Origin: Mucidula mucida
Lineage: Eukaryota > Basidiomycota > Agaricomycetes > Agaricales > Physalacriaceae
Assembly (NCBI GenBank): GCA_015501055.1
Contig: JADNYV010000652.1
Coordinates: forward strand, 1-18,695
Direction: 5' to 3'
DNA length: 18,695 nucleotides
Shown here piece by piece: positions 1 to 9,133 of the stretch. Below the pieces are notes generated by a model. It was not told where the DNA came from. It was given only the letters and a program-made list of their open reading frames with translations, and made no database searches. Position 1 is the stretch's first letter; each line of letters starts with the position of its first letter. Both the position numbers and the translations under genes were made by a program.

Positions 1-266
1 GTTTACGCTATAGCTGAACGTGCTGCTGATATAATTAAAACTTAAATTACTATCATTCTAGAGTCGTCGATCACATCACCGTTGAAATGATATTCTTTCC
101 ATACATCGTAGAACATGCTTCAGTAGACCAAGAGAGTAAGTCGCAGATTTGGCAAAGTACTGTAGAGGCTTTAAATCGATAGAATTGTGCTAATAATCAC
201 TGGCCACCTCTACCGGACGGCGACGTACAATTCAAATTCACGACCACACAATTAATATTTTCAACG

Positions 267-1608
267 TTATTCCTTGAGATAAACGTTCGCGGTGAATGGC
301 ACCTTGAGCGCCACACGGTGAGTATTTCGTATGTCGGTGTTGCGAGCTCCAAAATACCTTTCGGTCACAAAGTTCCATCTAAAGTCCCAGTCAGTTTCCA
401 GCACGAGGTGATCTCATTTTCCTTACACAACATTGCCGCGAATCCAATCCCCGAACGCGTCGAGGACGCGAACAGCGTCGCTGTACTTTTTTGCCTGGGC
501 GTCCAGATAGTGTGTCCCTTGCCGTCTGCCACTCGCCAATGAGCGTTCGCAGTATCCGCCAAGGAAGTCGACAGCGGCTTGAAGTCCTAAGGCCTTGGTC
601 TTCATAATCACCTTAATGATATTAACGCCGTCACGGCCTTTAGCCTGCTCCAGATTGTACGAATTTAAATACTGAAAATCCTACGTTAGAACTTGTACAA
701 GTACCGACTGGAAAGAGCCATACGTTAGACCAAGTGATCTGGTCCATCGCAGCATTATATCCGCTCACGAATACCGGGTCTTCATAGATTTCTTGGGGAA
801 GGTTGATGTCTAAGCAATACTCGACCAGGTCAAAGCAAGACTTGACGCCTCCGATTTCACGCCGGAGTGCAATGTAGCCTCGGATGTCCAGGATTTCGTC
901 GCGCTCGCGGAGTTCTGCCTCTTTACCCACGGTTCGAGCATAGGAACACAAATGTTCGAGAAAGCGGCGTGCGGTATCCGGCCCGGCACGAGCAAGATGC
1001 AGCTGCTTGAAGCTGGAAAGATAGTTGAGTGCTCGCCACCGGTGAGAACATTGCACGTTCTTACTCTTTAATGATGAGGCAAAGCCAGGACCCGTCGTCA
1101 AAGTCAGGATCACGAAGAGCCTGCTCAACAACAGATGCGGACTTACGCGCGTCTTGTCCACTCTCAGTGTCCGTGAACTCGTCGTAGAGCCAAAGCATGT
1201 TGGTCTGGGAGTGTCAGGATGGTGCACTACGGCTTGTGAGAATAAGACAGACCAAGTCCATAGTTGCCCGTAAGCCGTCCTTTTCGGCGTAAGGATAACA
1301 GTACGAATTGATCAGCTCGAAATTGTCCATGAACGCGCGCATTTTGGGACCGTAGACCGTCCTGTTGAATCGGCTAATCCATGCGCGAGATTTAAGACGA
1401 GCTTCCTCGTAATGCACGTTGAGGCCATTGTCGGGGAAAACAGAAAGATCTGCTTCCAAGTCGGGCAGCAAAAAGGTGGTCGATGAGTAGGCTTATTGGG
1501 CAACCATGACTGTCGGTAGTTGGGTTCATTTCGGAAACCTCAACGAAGTTACATACTGAAGAATGTGAGGGTTAGAAGCACACCCCGAGATGAATGTAGA
1601 TGAAACAT
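267..1608 (-). CDS. Class I terpene synthase (sesquiterpene cyclase-like), spliced
   Basis: Predicted to ionise and cyclise a prenyl diphosphate, probably farnesyl diphosphate, in the cytosol. Proposed exons (- strand): 1608-1557, 1491-1253, 1204-1065, 1012-724, 671-427, 378-267. They join in frame to 358 aa, a usual length for fungal sesquiterpene synthases. Visible hallmarks are LPDLEADLSVFPDNGLN near the N-terminus, the aspartate-rich motif DEFTD (about residues 105-109), the NSE region at about 240-248 (N-YLN-S-YNL-E) and a C-terminal ERYFG with the usual Arg-Tyr pair. The canonical Asp after the first Asn of the NSE motif is Tyr here, though the three metal ligands N, S and E remain. The stretch after GGYC is a few residues shorter than usual. 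The start is the weak point: exon 1 ends at a good GTATGT donor, but the acceptor is a poor AAG. Another ATG at 1529-1527 is out of frame with LPDLE. Product chemistry cannot be inferred. Confidence 0.9.
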
Positions 1609-2929
1609 TTGCAAGCCTACCGGTGTATAAGGGAAGACAAGACCAAACGCCGTGCGCCTTAACGGTTCAACGCCCCCGCACTGTATGACCCATGTCCTGT
1701 TTTTGCTTTTGTCAGGGATATCCATATCAGTGAGCGTTTGTAATGATGTGGCAACTATGATATGTCGGAACGTCCTATGGCCTGCAGCGCGGCCGGAAAT
1801 CATCAAATTGTCAAGTGCCGCGAAAGTCTGCATGATAACCGCCGGAGACGATTAAATATGGCCGGGCGCTCGTTCATCTACTACAGAGCCCAGCCATTGC
1901 ATGTCGAAACGTCGCTGGGTCTCATTTCGAGCTGAAATTGGGTAAGTACATGGTGACCGGTGAAAGTTCGAATGTCGAAAGCGACTGAGAGCAGATTGAA
2001 ACTCCGCTCATGGCTATCGCCGAGAGATTCTTTCAGGCCTATCGTTGGTCTACCTGTCGGCGGTCCCAAGGAAGCGAACTCTTCTAGACTAACCTAACTC
2101 AGCAATTTGTAACATAGAGCCTCTAGCTCAGACATCCCTCGCACGGCCGACACTGAGGCTGAGAATCTGGGAAGATGTTAAAGCATCACTGAAACGAAGG
2201 CTCAGGCCAGGAAGGCATCTATCGGCGCTGCCTCGATATTGTGAGCACATTTCGACGCCCCCCGTATGTGGCCGTGCCTCAATGGTAGTCTGCGAATCAC
2301 TGCTTTACATGGCGCAAGTTCAAAAGAGGCTTCCAATCATGGAGTAGCTCGACAGCATTCGAAGCGTGCATCTGCATAACGAGAACAGATACGCTGCATA
2401 AGATTTGGGGCCCCTACCTAGAGGCGATGGGAATGCACTACAACAATAGCCGCGAAGAGAGACATTTGGTTACGACTTGGGTTAGAAGCCTTGAATGTTA
2501 GGGGGCTCTAAAAGGTACTGGGTACGGGACATCCTCAGTAAGTACTTAGCAGGACACGAAAATTGGAGCGACTCCGTGGACACCGTAGACCAGACCATAC
2601 AATTAGTGCGCGATACGATACAGTCCTGTCAATTTGATCGCTCCGCTTCCTACTGGTTCGTCTAAGAAAATGGCAGGGACTTGGAAACTTGTCACGACAA
2701 ATAAGTATTCTGGAGCGCGCAGGGTTGTGTTGTGCCCAAAGTTCAAGTATCCTCGAAACTGTCAGGCTTACAGAGCAAAGGGATCACGAGTATGCGTACT
2801 GGGCTTCCGTTTGGCTTAATGATAAGTGTTGAATTCAATCATTACCCTTCGTCAAGTGTCAAAGCCCTGGGACTTCCGAATGGCAATATCAATCATGCCT
2901 GAAGAAGCCCTTAAAACCACCTTTGGATG
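1609..2929. other. Intergenic stretch between terpene synthase and its decayed copy
   Basis: About 1.3 kb with no recognisable gene. Short open frames occur on both strands, but none shows a known motif, a promoter or a convincing splice chain. One frame on + at about 2093-2347 is open for some 84 codons without an early ATG and resembles no family I know. The first bases next to 1609 must hold the promoter of the terpene synthase. A CTTATAC element near 1630 is a possible but weak TATA box. Confidence 0.5.
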
Positions 2930-3600
2930 AGAAGGAATGCCCCGAAGAGGTGTCTTTTCCACAACGCACCTAAATTCCGACAGAACCATGGTCTGTGTTT
3001 AGGTTTGAAGACACACACTCCCAAATTCTCACGTTACAAGGCCAGATACAATCCCACTGCCACGGGCGTAGAGTCCGAAGGTGGCGGGGGCGCGAACGGC
3101 GTCCCTGTACTTTTCACCTGGACGTCCGGCCAAAGCGCATCTACAGTATCCGACAGGAAGTTGACAGCAGCCTGAGGCCCTGGGCCTTCAAGAAACTTTG
3201 AACGCTCTTAATCTTGTACCAGGAACTCAAGTCAAGACGCGCCATCAAACTAAAAATGCAAGGAGCCGCCTGAAATACAGAAGTGGACTTACTTGCGTCT
3301 GTTCACTCTCCGTGTAGATGAATTTTAGACCGTCCTTCCTGGCGATGGATAATAGAACGTATGGGGCAGCAGGAAGTTGGAAATCTCCATGATCGCGTAT
3401 TCTTGGGCCATATAAATCGTCCTGTGAAATGGGGTGATCCATGTTCGAAATTCCGTGCAAGCCTCTCCGTGATGTACAAGAGTGAGAAGACAGGCATTGA
3501 GAGAATAGTTGACGGGTAGGGAGTCTAATGACTTCCGATAGTCCACTTCGGAAATTGAAGTGACTGCACATTCTTAAATTATAGTCAGTTAGAAGAAACA
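2930..3600 (-). pseudogene. Decayed terpene synthase paralogue
   Basis: The - strand matches the intact synthase at 267-1608 in blocks, in the same order. About 3520-3320 matches the N-terminal exon, with a recognisable WITPFHRTIY block against WISRFNRTVY in the intact gene, but the frame changes several times. About 3315-3265 matches the segment just after the DEFTD motif, ending in the same GTAAGTCC. About 3210-3060 matches the C-terminal part (KALGLQAAVDF region and the following AKKYSDAVRV region). About 2965-2940 matches the ERYFG end. Two internal deletions removed the stretch carrying DEFTD and the stretch from the third exon to the NSE motif. With both metal-binding motifs gone and many frameshifts, it cannot encode a working cyclase. 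Homology with the intact copy continues upstream to about 3600, so it arose by duplication of genomic DNA including introns, not by retroposition. Confidence 0.82.
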
Positions 3601-3609
3601 TTTGCATGC

Positions 3610-4328
3610 TTACTAGTTTACGCCATGGACGTCGTGATGAGTTCTTCTCGCACTGGATATCTCGAGTGTATTGTGCACGCGTCGAAACGCGTCCGACATG
3701 TTCAAGCGCTTCAAGGCTTCGCATGGTGGCAATGAAACCAATAACACGATAAGTGACATCCGGGATGCCGACTGCACAAGACAACTCGAGAAGGTGCGAT
3801 ATAGGCATGAATGGGAGATCGAAAGGGCACTAGCACCGGCTCGCAACTTGGTACGAGTTTGCGGAGCTCGCAAATAACGGTGGTACGAATAATGGCACTT
3901 GTCCTGCGCACCCAGATATTGTATTGCTCAGGAATCTGATCGCACTGGTTTGAGGATAGCTGACGCAGAGGTTGAGGCATATGATTTGCATTCCAGACTA
4001 ATGCCCTTCTTACCCGCTGCAATTCACTGTGGCGCTATACGCGACGCCGATATTTGTCATTCCTCGAATGACCTCGATTACACGTCGTGATGTTCGTCCG
4101 ACGCGCTGGGTAATCACCAGAGCAAAAACCAATCCGATTCTGTGCCGAGTACGCTGTACAAACAATCTGCGCACCTTCGCTGTCAAAGATATCTCCTCAA
4201 TGCTGTTCTGAACCCCTCCCCGGATACATCTTGACCTCCAAATGTATTGTGTAGACAAAAGATCGATTCTAAATAGTCAGCAGTCGTAAGATATATGATC
4301 CACCCCGGAGCCAGTCCCATCCCATTAT
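3610..4328. other. Gene-free stretch left of the Dgk1 gene
   Basis: About 720 bases with overlapping short open frames of 60-100 codons on both strands. None has a recognisable motif or a family resemblance, and no set of frames could be joined by good splice sites into a longer protein. The right end includes the 3' end region of the convergent diacylglycerol kinase gene. Confidence 0.45.
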
Positions 4329-5120
4329 TTATATCGTCGTCAAAAGCCATAACGCCGCGCCGCTCAATATGGGCAACGTCAAATTATCGTCCAGATAGCT
4401 CACGTCTATGCTCTCTGCCGCGGCCGTCGTCAGGCCAGCATATGCTGCCAAAGCCGCCCTTGGTATACCAGCCAGTCCAGCTGGGAAAAACGCCCAACTG
4501 AGGCCTGCGCCGACGAGGGCAGCGCCGATAAAGCCGGCCCACGACTTGCTGCGCGCCCATGGCAGCGAACCGGTGCGTCTCCCATACAGCCTCCCGATTG
4601 TGGATGCAGCGGTATCTGCCCAGCTCAGGGCAAGGATGGAGTAAACGGCGATAGGGAGCGGATAGTATGCCAACGAAAACGACACGCCCAGGATGTAGTA
4701 CACCACCCCGTTCACGCTGTGTAGCTCGCTCGGGCGCATGAGAAAGCCCAGCAGGGTATTATAGAGCAGTGCAAACGCCGATGAGGGGAATAAAAGGCGC
4801 AAAATGTCGGCTGGGATGATGATAATCAGGCTGGATAGCAGCGTGGTGGTTATTAGGGGGACGAGGGTGGGGGCTGAGGGAAGGAGAAAAAGGTATAGTG
4901 TCCCGAACCCGATGGAGGAGTGGAAAACTTTGCGTGGAATCTCCCAGGTTGATTTGTGGACGCCACCAATGCCCAACAATCCGCGTCCGGCATCGTGAAT
5001 CTTGTCTTCGCCCTCGTCGTCGGACATGGATGGCGTCGACGATGGGGTGTCGTCGGTTGCAGGATGCTCGCCGAGGCCTTCTAGCCGTCGGATAACGGTA
5101 CTCGTAAGTCTGCTGCTCAT
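4329..5120 (-). CDS. DGK1: CTP-dependent diacylglycerol kinase (Dgk1-like)
   Basis: An intronless 263-aa gene starting at the ATG at 5120 and ending in TAA. Dgk1 phosphorylates diacylglycerol to phosphatidate with CTP, not ATP, in the ER/nuclear envelope, opposing the lipin-type phosphatase Pah1. An acidic, Ser-rich soluble N-terminus of about 55 residues precedes the membrane domain. Conserved blocks are RKVFHSSIG (63-71), NGVVYYILG (137-145), LSWADTAASTIGRLYG (165-180), a KSWAGF segment (192-197) and DDNLTLPI near the C-terminus. R63, K64, D169 and G176 match the spacing of the residues known to be essential in yeast Dgk1 (R76, K77, D177, G184). Several strongly hydrophobic helices surround these blocks. 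The length fits (yeast Dgk1 is 290 aa). The gene is divergent from the tRNA gene 276 bp upstream. Family assignment is firm; a related role such as dolichol or phytol kinase is less likely, given the short length and the DTAASTIG block. Confidence 0.95.
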   Translation of the reverse strand: MSSRLTSTVIRRLEGLGEHPATDDTPSSTPSMSDDEGEDKIHDAGRGLLGIGGVHKSTWEIPRKVFHSSIGFGTLYLFLLPSAPTLVPLITTTLLSSLIIIIPADILRLLFPSSAFALLYNTLLGFLMRPSELHSVNGVVYYILGVSFSLAYYPLPIAVYSILALSWADTAASTIGRLYGRRTGSLPWARSKSWAGFIGAALVGAGLSWAFFPAGLAGIPRAALAAYAGLTTAAAESIDVSYLDDNLTLPILSGAALWLLTTI

Positions 5121-5396
5121 TAGGTGGTCGTGTGGTCGTTACTGCTCGTGTGCTCGACGTAGAAGGAAGCAGAGCCGCAAAAGGGGGTCCCTGAAAGAGC
5201 AAAAGGGTCCCAAAATCACGAGCCACTGTTGATTTCGGGTGAATCACTGTCGAACAAAGCACACTCGGTGATGAGGACACTCGGCAAAGGGATGCTTGAC
5301 GTGGTATTGCGTGGTGTAGAAAAATAGCAGTTCACCGACTCGGAGAATATGATAGGCGGCTGGCGATCGGAGGTGCACGAGGCGGGACATCCGGAA

Positions 5397-5478
5397 GGCG
5401 CTATAGCCAAGTGGTTACGGCGACAGATTAGAAATCTGTTCCTCTTTGAGGGCGCAGGTTCAAATCCTGCTGGCGTCG
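5397..5478 (+). tRNA. tRNA-Ser(AGA): tRNA-Ser (anticodon AGA)
   Basis: A complete cloverleaf can be folded by hand. The acceptor arm GGCGCTA pairs with TGGCGTC, with two G-U pairs. The D arm is closed by GCC/GGC. The anticodon stem ACAGA/TCTGT encloses the loop TTAGAAA with anticodon AGA at loop positions 3-5. A long variable arm with a CCTC/GAGG stem marks a class II tRNA, as expected for serine. The T arm is GCAGG TTCAAAT CCTGC, followed by discriminator G. Internal promoter boxes A (TAGCCAAGTGG) and B (GGTTCAAATCC) are present. There is no intron, and CCA is not encoded, as expected for a eukaryotic nuclear tRNA. The anticodon A34 would be modified to inosine to read UCU, UCC and UCA. Confidence 0.97.
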
Positions 5479-5484
5479 TGGATA

Positions 5485-5500
5485 TTTTAGTTCTGTTTTT
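5485..5500 (+). terminator. RNA polymerase III T-run terminators of the tRNA gene
   Basis: A run of four T (5485-5488) lies 6 bases after the tRNA end, and a run of five T follows at 5496-5500. T-runs of this length on the coding strand stop RNA polymerase III; the second would serve as a backup. Confidence 0.75.
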
Positions 5501-5846
5501 ATTGACGCCACACGAAGAATGAGGAGACATTTTGGGACCCCGGCAGGTCCGTGGGTGTCGTAGCATGCATCAACATCAATCCCGCTTGAGTCCATTATCC
5601 ATAGCAACTTCCTCCGAACTCACCGCCAGCGGTCCTAAATGTTGTAGCATCAACATCCTCTTCATCACGCTTCTCAAGCCACGAGTCATCGGCATGACCA
5701 AGTTCTTCTATACGCCTTTTAAATATCAACAGATCGAGCTCGGGGTTGTGATCAGATTCGAAGTTGCTCAATGATCAACTAACTCGGTGAAGGCGCTCTC
5801 ATCTCATCCAGGCCACTTCCTTGTCTCTGCTTTTCCCTCTGAGTTC
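5501..5846. other. Region upstream of 7TM copy A
   Basis: About 350 bases between the tRNA terminators and the first ATG of the decayed receptor gene. It should contain the former promoter of copy A. An AT-rich TTTAAATAT element at about 5718-5726 is the only TATA-like sequence seen. No gene is recognised. Confidence 0.4.
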
Positions 5847-6789
5847 ATGCAGGATTCTCAGCTCGCCATTGTCGCCTTTGATACCGTTGCGGTAGTCTCT
5901 AGTCTCTCAATGGTTCTTATTGTTATCACTGCTTGGATGAACCCGTATGTTCGTCGCAGCACGGCCTGGTACTCGATGTGCCTCTCATTCGCGGTCTTCC
6001 CACTCTTGTACCTGATCAATGTACCATTTAAATTCCAGTTAGGTGAAGATCCGCCGATTGGGATGTGCACTTTTCAAGCGGTGCTCATTTACGCAGGTGG
6101 ACTCTTTGCGTGACCGTCATGCGGCATAATTGATGCCTTCTTCGTCAGGGCCACCAGCGTAAGGATTCCAGCATGGTGTGTATCGTTATGCTGATTCTGT
6201 CCAAGAGCGTGTACGGCCGTTCTTTGCTACGTATTAGACGTGCGCATCGTGTTTACGCTTGTTCTGCCATATCTCATCGTGACGAAATGCAGTTGGCAAT
6301 GGGACTTCATTCAGCTGTGCGGCGCGATGGAAGGATGTCGTGAGTATGATGTCCCACCTCATCCCACTGATGCTGAGCATGTTATGTCAGATGGTCTTCG
6401 TGCCAACGACAGTTCTGACATTCATTGTTCGAACATCAACTTCAGCTCAGCGTAACATATCGACCTCTTAACTTAGGCGCTAACATCGATAGACGATATT
6501 GTATCTGAGCCATCTCATATGTTCTGTACCGTTGGGATAAAGGCACCGTCTGGATCTGCTTGTACATCTGCGATAGTACTGGCAATAGATCGTCAGTACC
6601 TTTCATCGCTGGACTTGCCTTTGGCACACATACGGTATTCCAAGATGAAATCGTTGCCGTCGCTGGTTTGTTAATCCATTCCGGTAGGCTTTGATCAAGA
6701 CATGGGTATCCTGGCTACCCGGAAGGACATCAGGATACCTTCAACTCCACGAGAAACGTAAGTGGGACGTGGAAGCGCGATGGGGATGA
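5847..6789 (+). pseudogene. 7TM GPCR-like gene, copy A: pseudogene missing TM5-TM6
   Basis: Homologous to the intact copies at 9624-11092 and 12114-13648. Exon 1 (5847-6096, TM1-TM2), the 10-nt exon 2 (6149-6158), exon 3 (6206-6239) and the start of exon 4 (6293-6339) follow the same splice pattern and phases as B and C. After that it decays. The exon 4/5 junction no longer keeps the frame with the obvious acceptor. Exon 6 is recognisable only up to HMFC (about 6476-6529) and is fused, out of frame, to the last part of exon 9 (GTVWICL, from about 6543). The end of exon 6, all of exons 7 and 8 and the start of exon 9, which encode ECL2, TM5 and TM6 in B and C, are deleted. Exon 11 (6597-6634, exactly 38 nt) and exon 12 (6688-6789) survive. 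A shortened transcript is possible, but not a seven-helix receptor. Confidence 0.87.
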
Positions 6790-7353
6790 TGACAGTCGAG
6801 ATAAACAGAGTCTTCATGTGACTGTTCCTTTCACGGCCGAGAGCATGTGTGCTCGACGACTTGGTCGTGGACTTAAGATTCTTTATACTTAGATTCTACT
6901 TGTCCGCAGGCTTTCACTGCGCAATCAATCGGCATACGACAGAGAAAGGCGGCTGTGCGACTCAAGACGAGTGTACCGAGTTTCTACTTCGGATCGAGCC
7001 AAGTCCAACTTGTTCAGGTTGAGTCAAGGGAAACGACACTACTCAAAGACGTCTTTCCTGTTCAGCGAGTGCAGTAGAGTTCCTGTAAAGCCTGTCCTTG
7101 TTTGCTTGCGAGTGAGGCAGATTTTTTGCAAACATGTATATGTTAAAATCGTCTGCGACACCGCCAGCAGCAGCCATGATCCATCGTGGCCGCATCGTGC
7201 TCAATGTGAGAGTCTTACAGCGTGAATCGTCAATAGATGGATACTCCACAGTGTAGCTTCTACTTTAAATACATTGTTGTCCGTAAATCGAAATGACCAA
7301 GATCTAGATAATTGTTGCCTTATAGAAAGACGCATACCTTGAAAATACGTCTG
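6790..7353. other. Spacer between receptor pseudogene and the BtaA-like gene
   Basis: About 560 bases between the ends of two convergent genes. No coding potential with a known motif is seen, only short frames on both strands. It should contain the 3'UTR and polyadenylation region of the BtaA-like gene on its right side. Confidence 0.45.
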
Positions 7354-9133
7354 TCAGAAGCATTTTAAGCCAGAAGATCGATGGACGTACATGTTTACCA
7401 TGTCCAGTGCTACTTCAGTACCTTGCCGCACGCTTAATGCCATCACCTTGAATCCCAGCCTTTCGAAGCGTGCATTGTACCAAGGCTTCTTGGCCGCCGA
7501 CCGCCAAAACACGGCTCCATCTCGTGTGAGTACGCGGTGGACTTGCTTTATCTCGTCATCAATCTCGGTGGCGTCTGGAGAAAACCAATCTAGATGATCC
7601 ATGAGGTGCATTCGTGTCAGCGACTGGTCTTCCATGGTACGCAGAGCACTGAACGAAAGTTGTAAAGATGTGTATGAGGAATGTCGTATACGCACTCAAT
7701 TATACTTGAAGTGTGAAGATGGAAAGCGTTGAGCTCGCCTGACGCACTATCCTTCAGTTTATAAAACCCAGTCGGTGTCAGATATTCGGGACAGCATTCG
7801 TATGTATATCTCTCGGTCAAGCACTAAGGCCAACATTAATAAGACACGCGATAGACGGCGAAACGGCGCCCACCAAGCGAAGAAAGTGATTTTGCGACTT
7901 CAGCAGATATGTGCACAGGACGGGCTCGAACGTATCCATCAAGTAATCATATAGTGTGCCTGTAATACCGTGAGATGAGCTTGAGCTGCCAAGACGCAGG
8001 ACTCGCCTTCGTCCAAAAGCATCTTGCGCTGATTTGAAGGTACGCCACAGGCGTACCAGCAAAACATCGGACTCTTGAGTAAACGAACAAGCATTGGAGT
8101 CTGGAAGACAGGCTTGACGTGTTCCAACCATATTTGTTTCTGTTGCTCGACGGTGGTAGCGGACAACAAAGATGCGATGTGTGAAGAGATACCTCTCATT
8201 CGAAAGACCAAAGACGTGACTCGTATTGCCCAACCGGTGAAGCCGTGCCGATAGAATGAATGCGAGAACAGATTGTTGTGTTCTCGCCAAAATGAAAGCG
8301 CCGGTTCAGACAAATACGGAGCCAATTCCAATTCGAGGAGGTTAGCGAAGTCGGGATGTTGACCGTGACCGAAGAGTGCGAAGAAGTCCTCGTAATCCAA
8401 TGTTGAGAGGGCCGCCAGTTTGAGCTCCAGCAGATGTCCCTGGCTGAATGAGTCTATGTCAGGGAGAAATCAAGACTTAGCGACTCATCACTTACCAGGG
8501 ATTCATATCTACGCAATGTATCTAACAAGACATCAGGGGGTTAGGACGTTTGCGAAGTGAAAACGGACTGCTTGGGGGTTAGCTGCGAGGGCATAATGGA
8601 GCGCGTTGTCGCCAGCACTGGTTATCACCAACATCCTGTCTGTTTCTGTAAGTTGGAAATGTTGCAAGTCCTCGTATGGATCTTCCTGTAGCGAAAATGA
8701 GAATATTACGTTTGGACGTATTGAACATACCCATGTGAACGAATAGATGAATGTTTCGAAATCCTTATGCATGGAAAGTTCGGGGAACGGTTTCCTCCAC
8801 TGTAGCAATCAGTTCAGCATACGAAGTAAGACACGTAGAAGTAACTCGAAACCTCAGCATGAGAACTTTTTGCGTCACTGCCAGGAAGAAGAGGCTCCAT
8901 GTCTGGGGCGGACCGAAGACGGGCGGGAAGGTGTGATGAATCAGACAAGCTCATCGACGTGTCGGACGTTAAGCGCTGATTTTACGTTAGAAAAGATTGT
9001 GGACCACATGTCGTAGGCGTACGGAGCGACTCATCCAGCTTACACATACACATCGTAAAGACGCAATACGCGCGTAGCGCCACACAATAGCGATCACCGC
9101 GGCGAGTGACAATAAGACCAGGACGAATAGCAT
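7354..9133 (-). CDS. BtaA-type S-adenosylmethionine:diacylglycerol 3-amino-3-carboxypropyltransferase (DUF3419), membrane-anchored
   Basis: BtaA enzymes move the aminocarboxypropyl group of S-adenosylmethionine onto diacylglycerol, the first step to the betaine lipid DGTS. Nine exons join in frame to 462 aa: 9133-9044, 8975-8835, 8799-8731, 8685-8569, 8521-8496, 8443-8007, 7959-7874, 7823-7696, 7648-7354. Residues 2-20 form a hydrophobic anchor and a Ser-rich linker follows. The DUF3419 domain runs from about residue 78 to the end, with EDPYEDLQH (101-109), the SAM-binding ITSAGDNALHYAL (121-133), CVDMNPCQGHLLELK (142-156), YEDFFALFG (165-173), LMDHLDWF (380-387) and VFWRSAAKKPWY (411-422). 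Intron 6 (8006-7960) has a GC-AG boundary; only this boundary gives the frame LDEG-TLYDY. Fungal Bta1 normally also carries a BtaB-like N-methyltransferase domain, which is absent here. Exons 1-2 rest on splice signals alone and are less certain. It may also be a paralogue with a different acceptor. Confidence 0.9.

Noticed and set aside
1145..1172. A GTAAGT..CAG segment of 26 nt within the terpene synthase (from GTAAGTCC after the DEFTD region) as an intron.
   Set aside because: Too short for a fungal intron. Read as coding it gives an ordinary, in-frame family sequence (ARKSASVVEQAL).
3671..4211. Short ORFs on both strands as a possible gene or transposon remnant.
   Set aside because: No integrase, transposase or reverse transcriptase motif, no terminal repeats seen, and no splice chain.
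4408..5232. Several + strand ORFs of 60-80 codons overlapping the Dgk1 gene.
   Set aside because: They are antisense shadows of a GC-rich conserved coding region and carry no motifs of their own.
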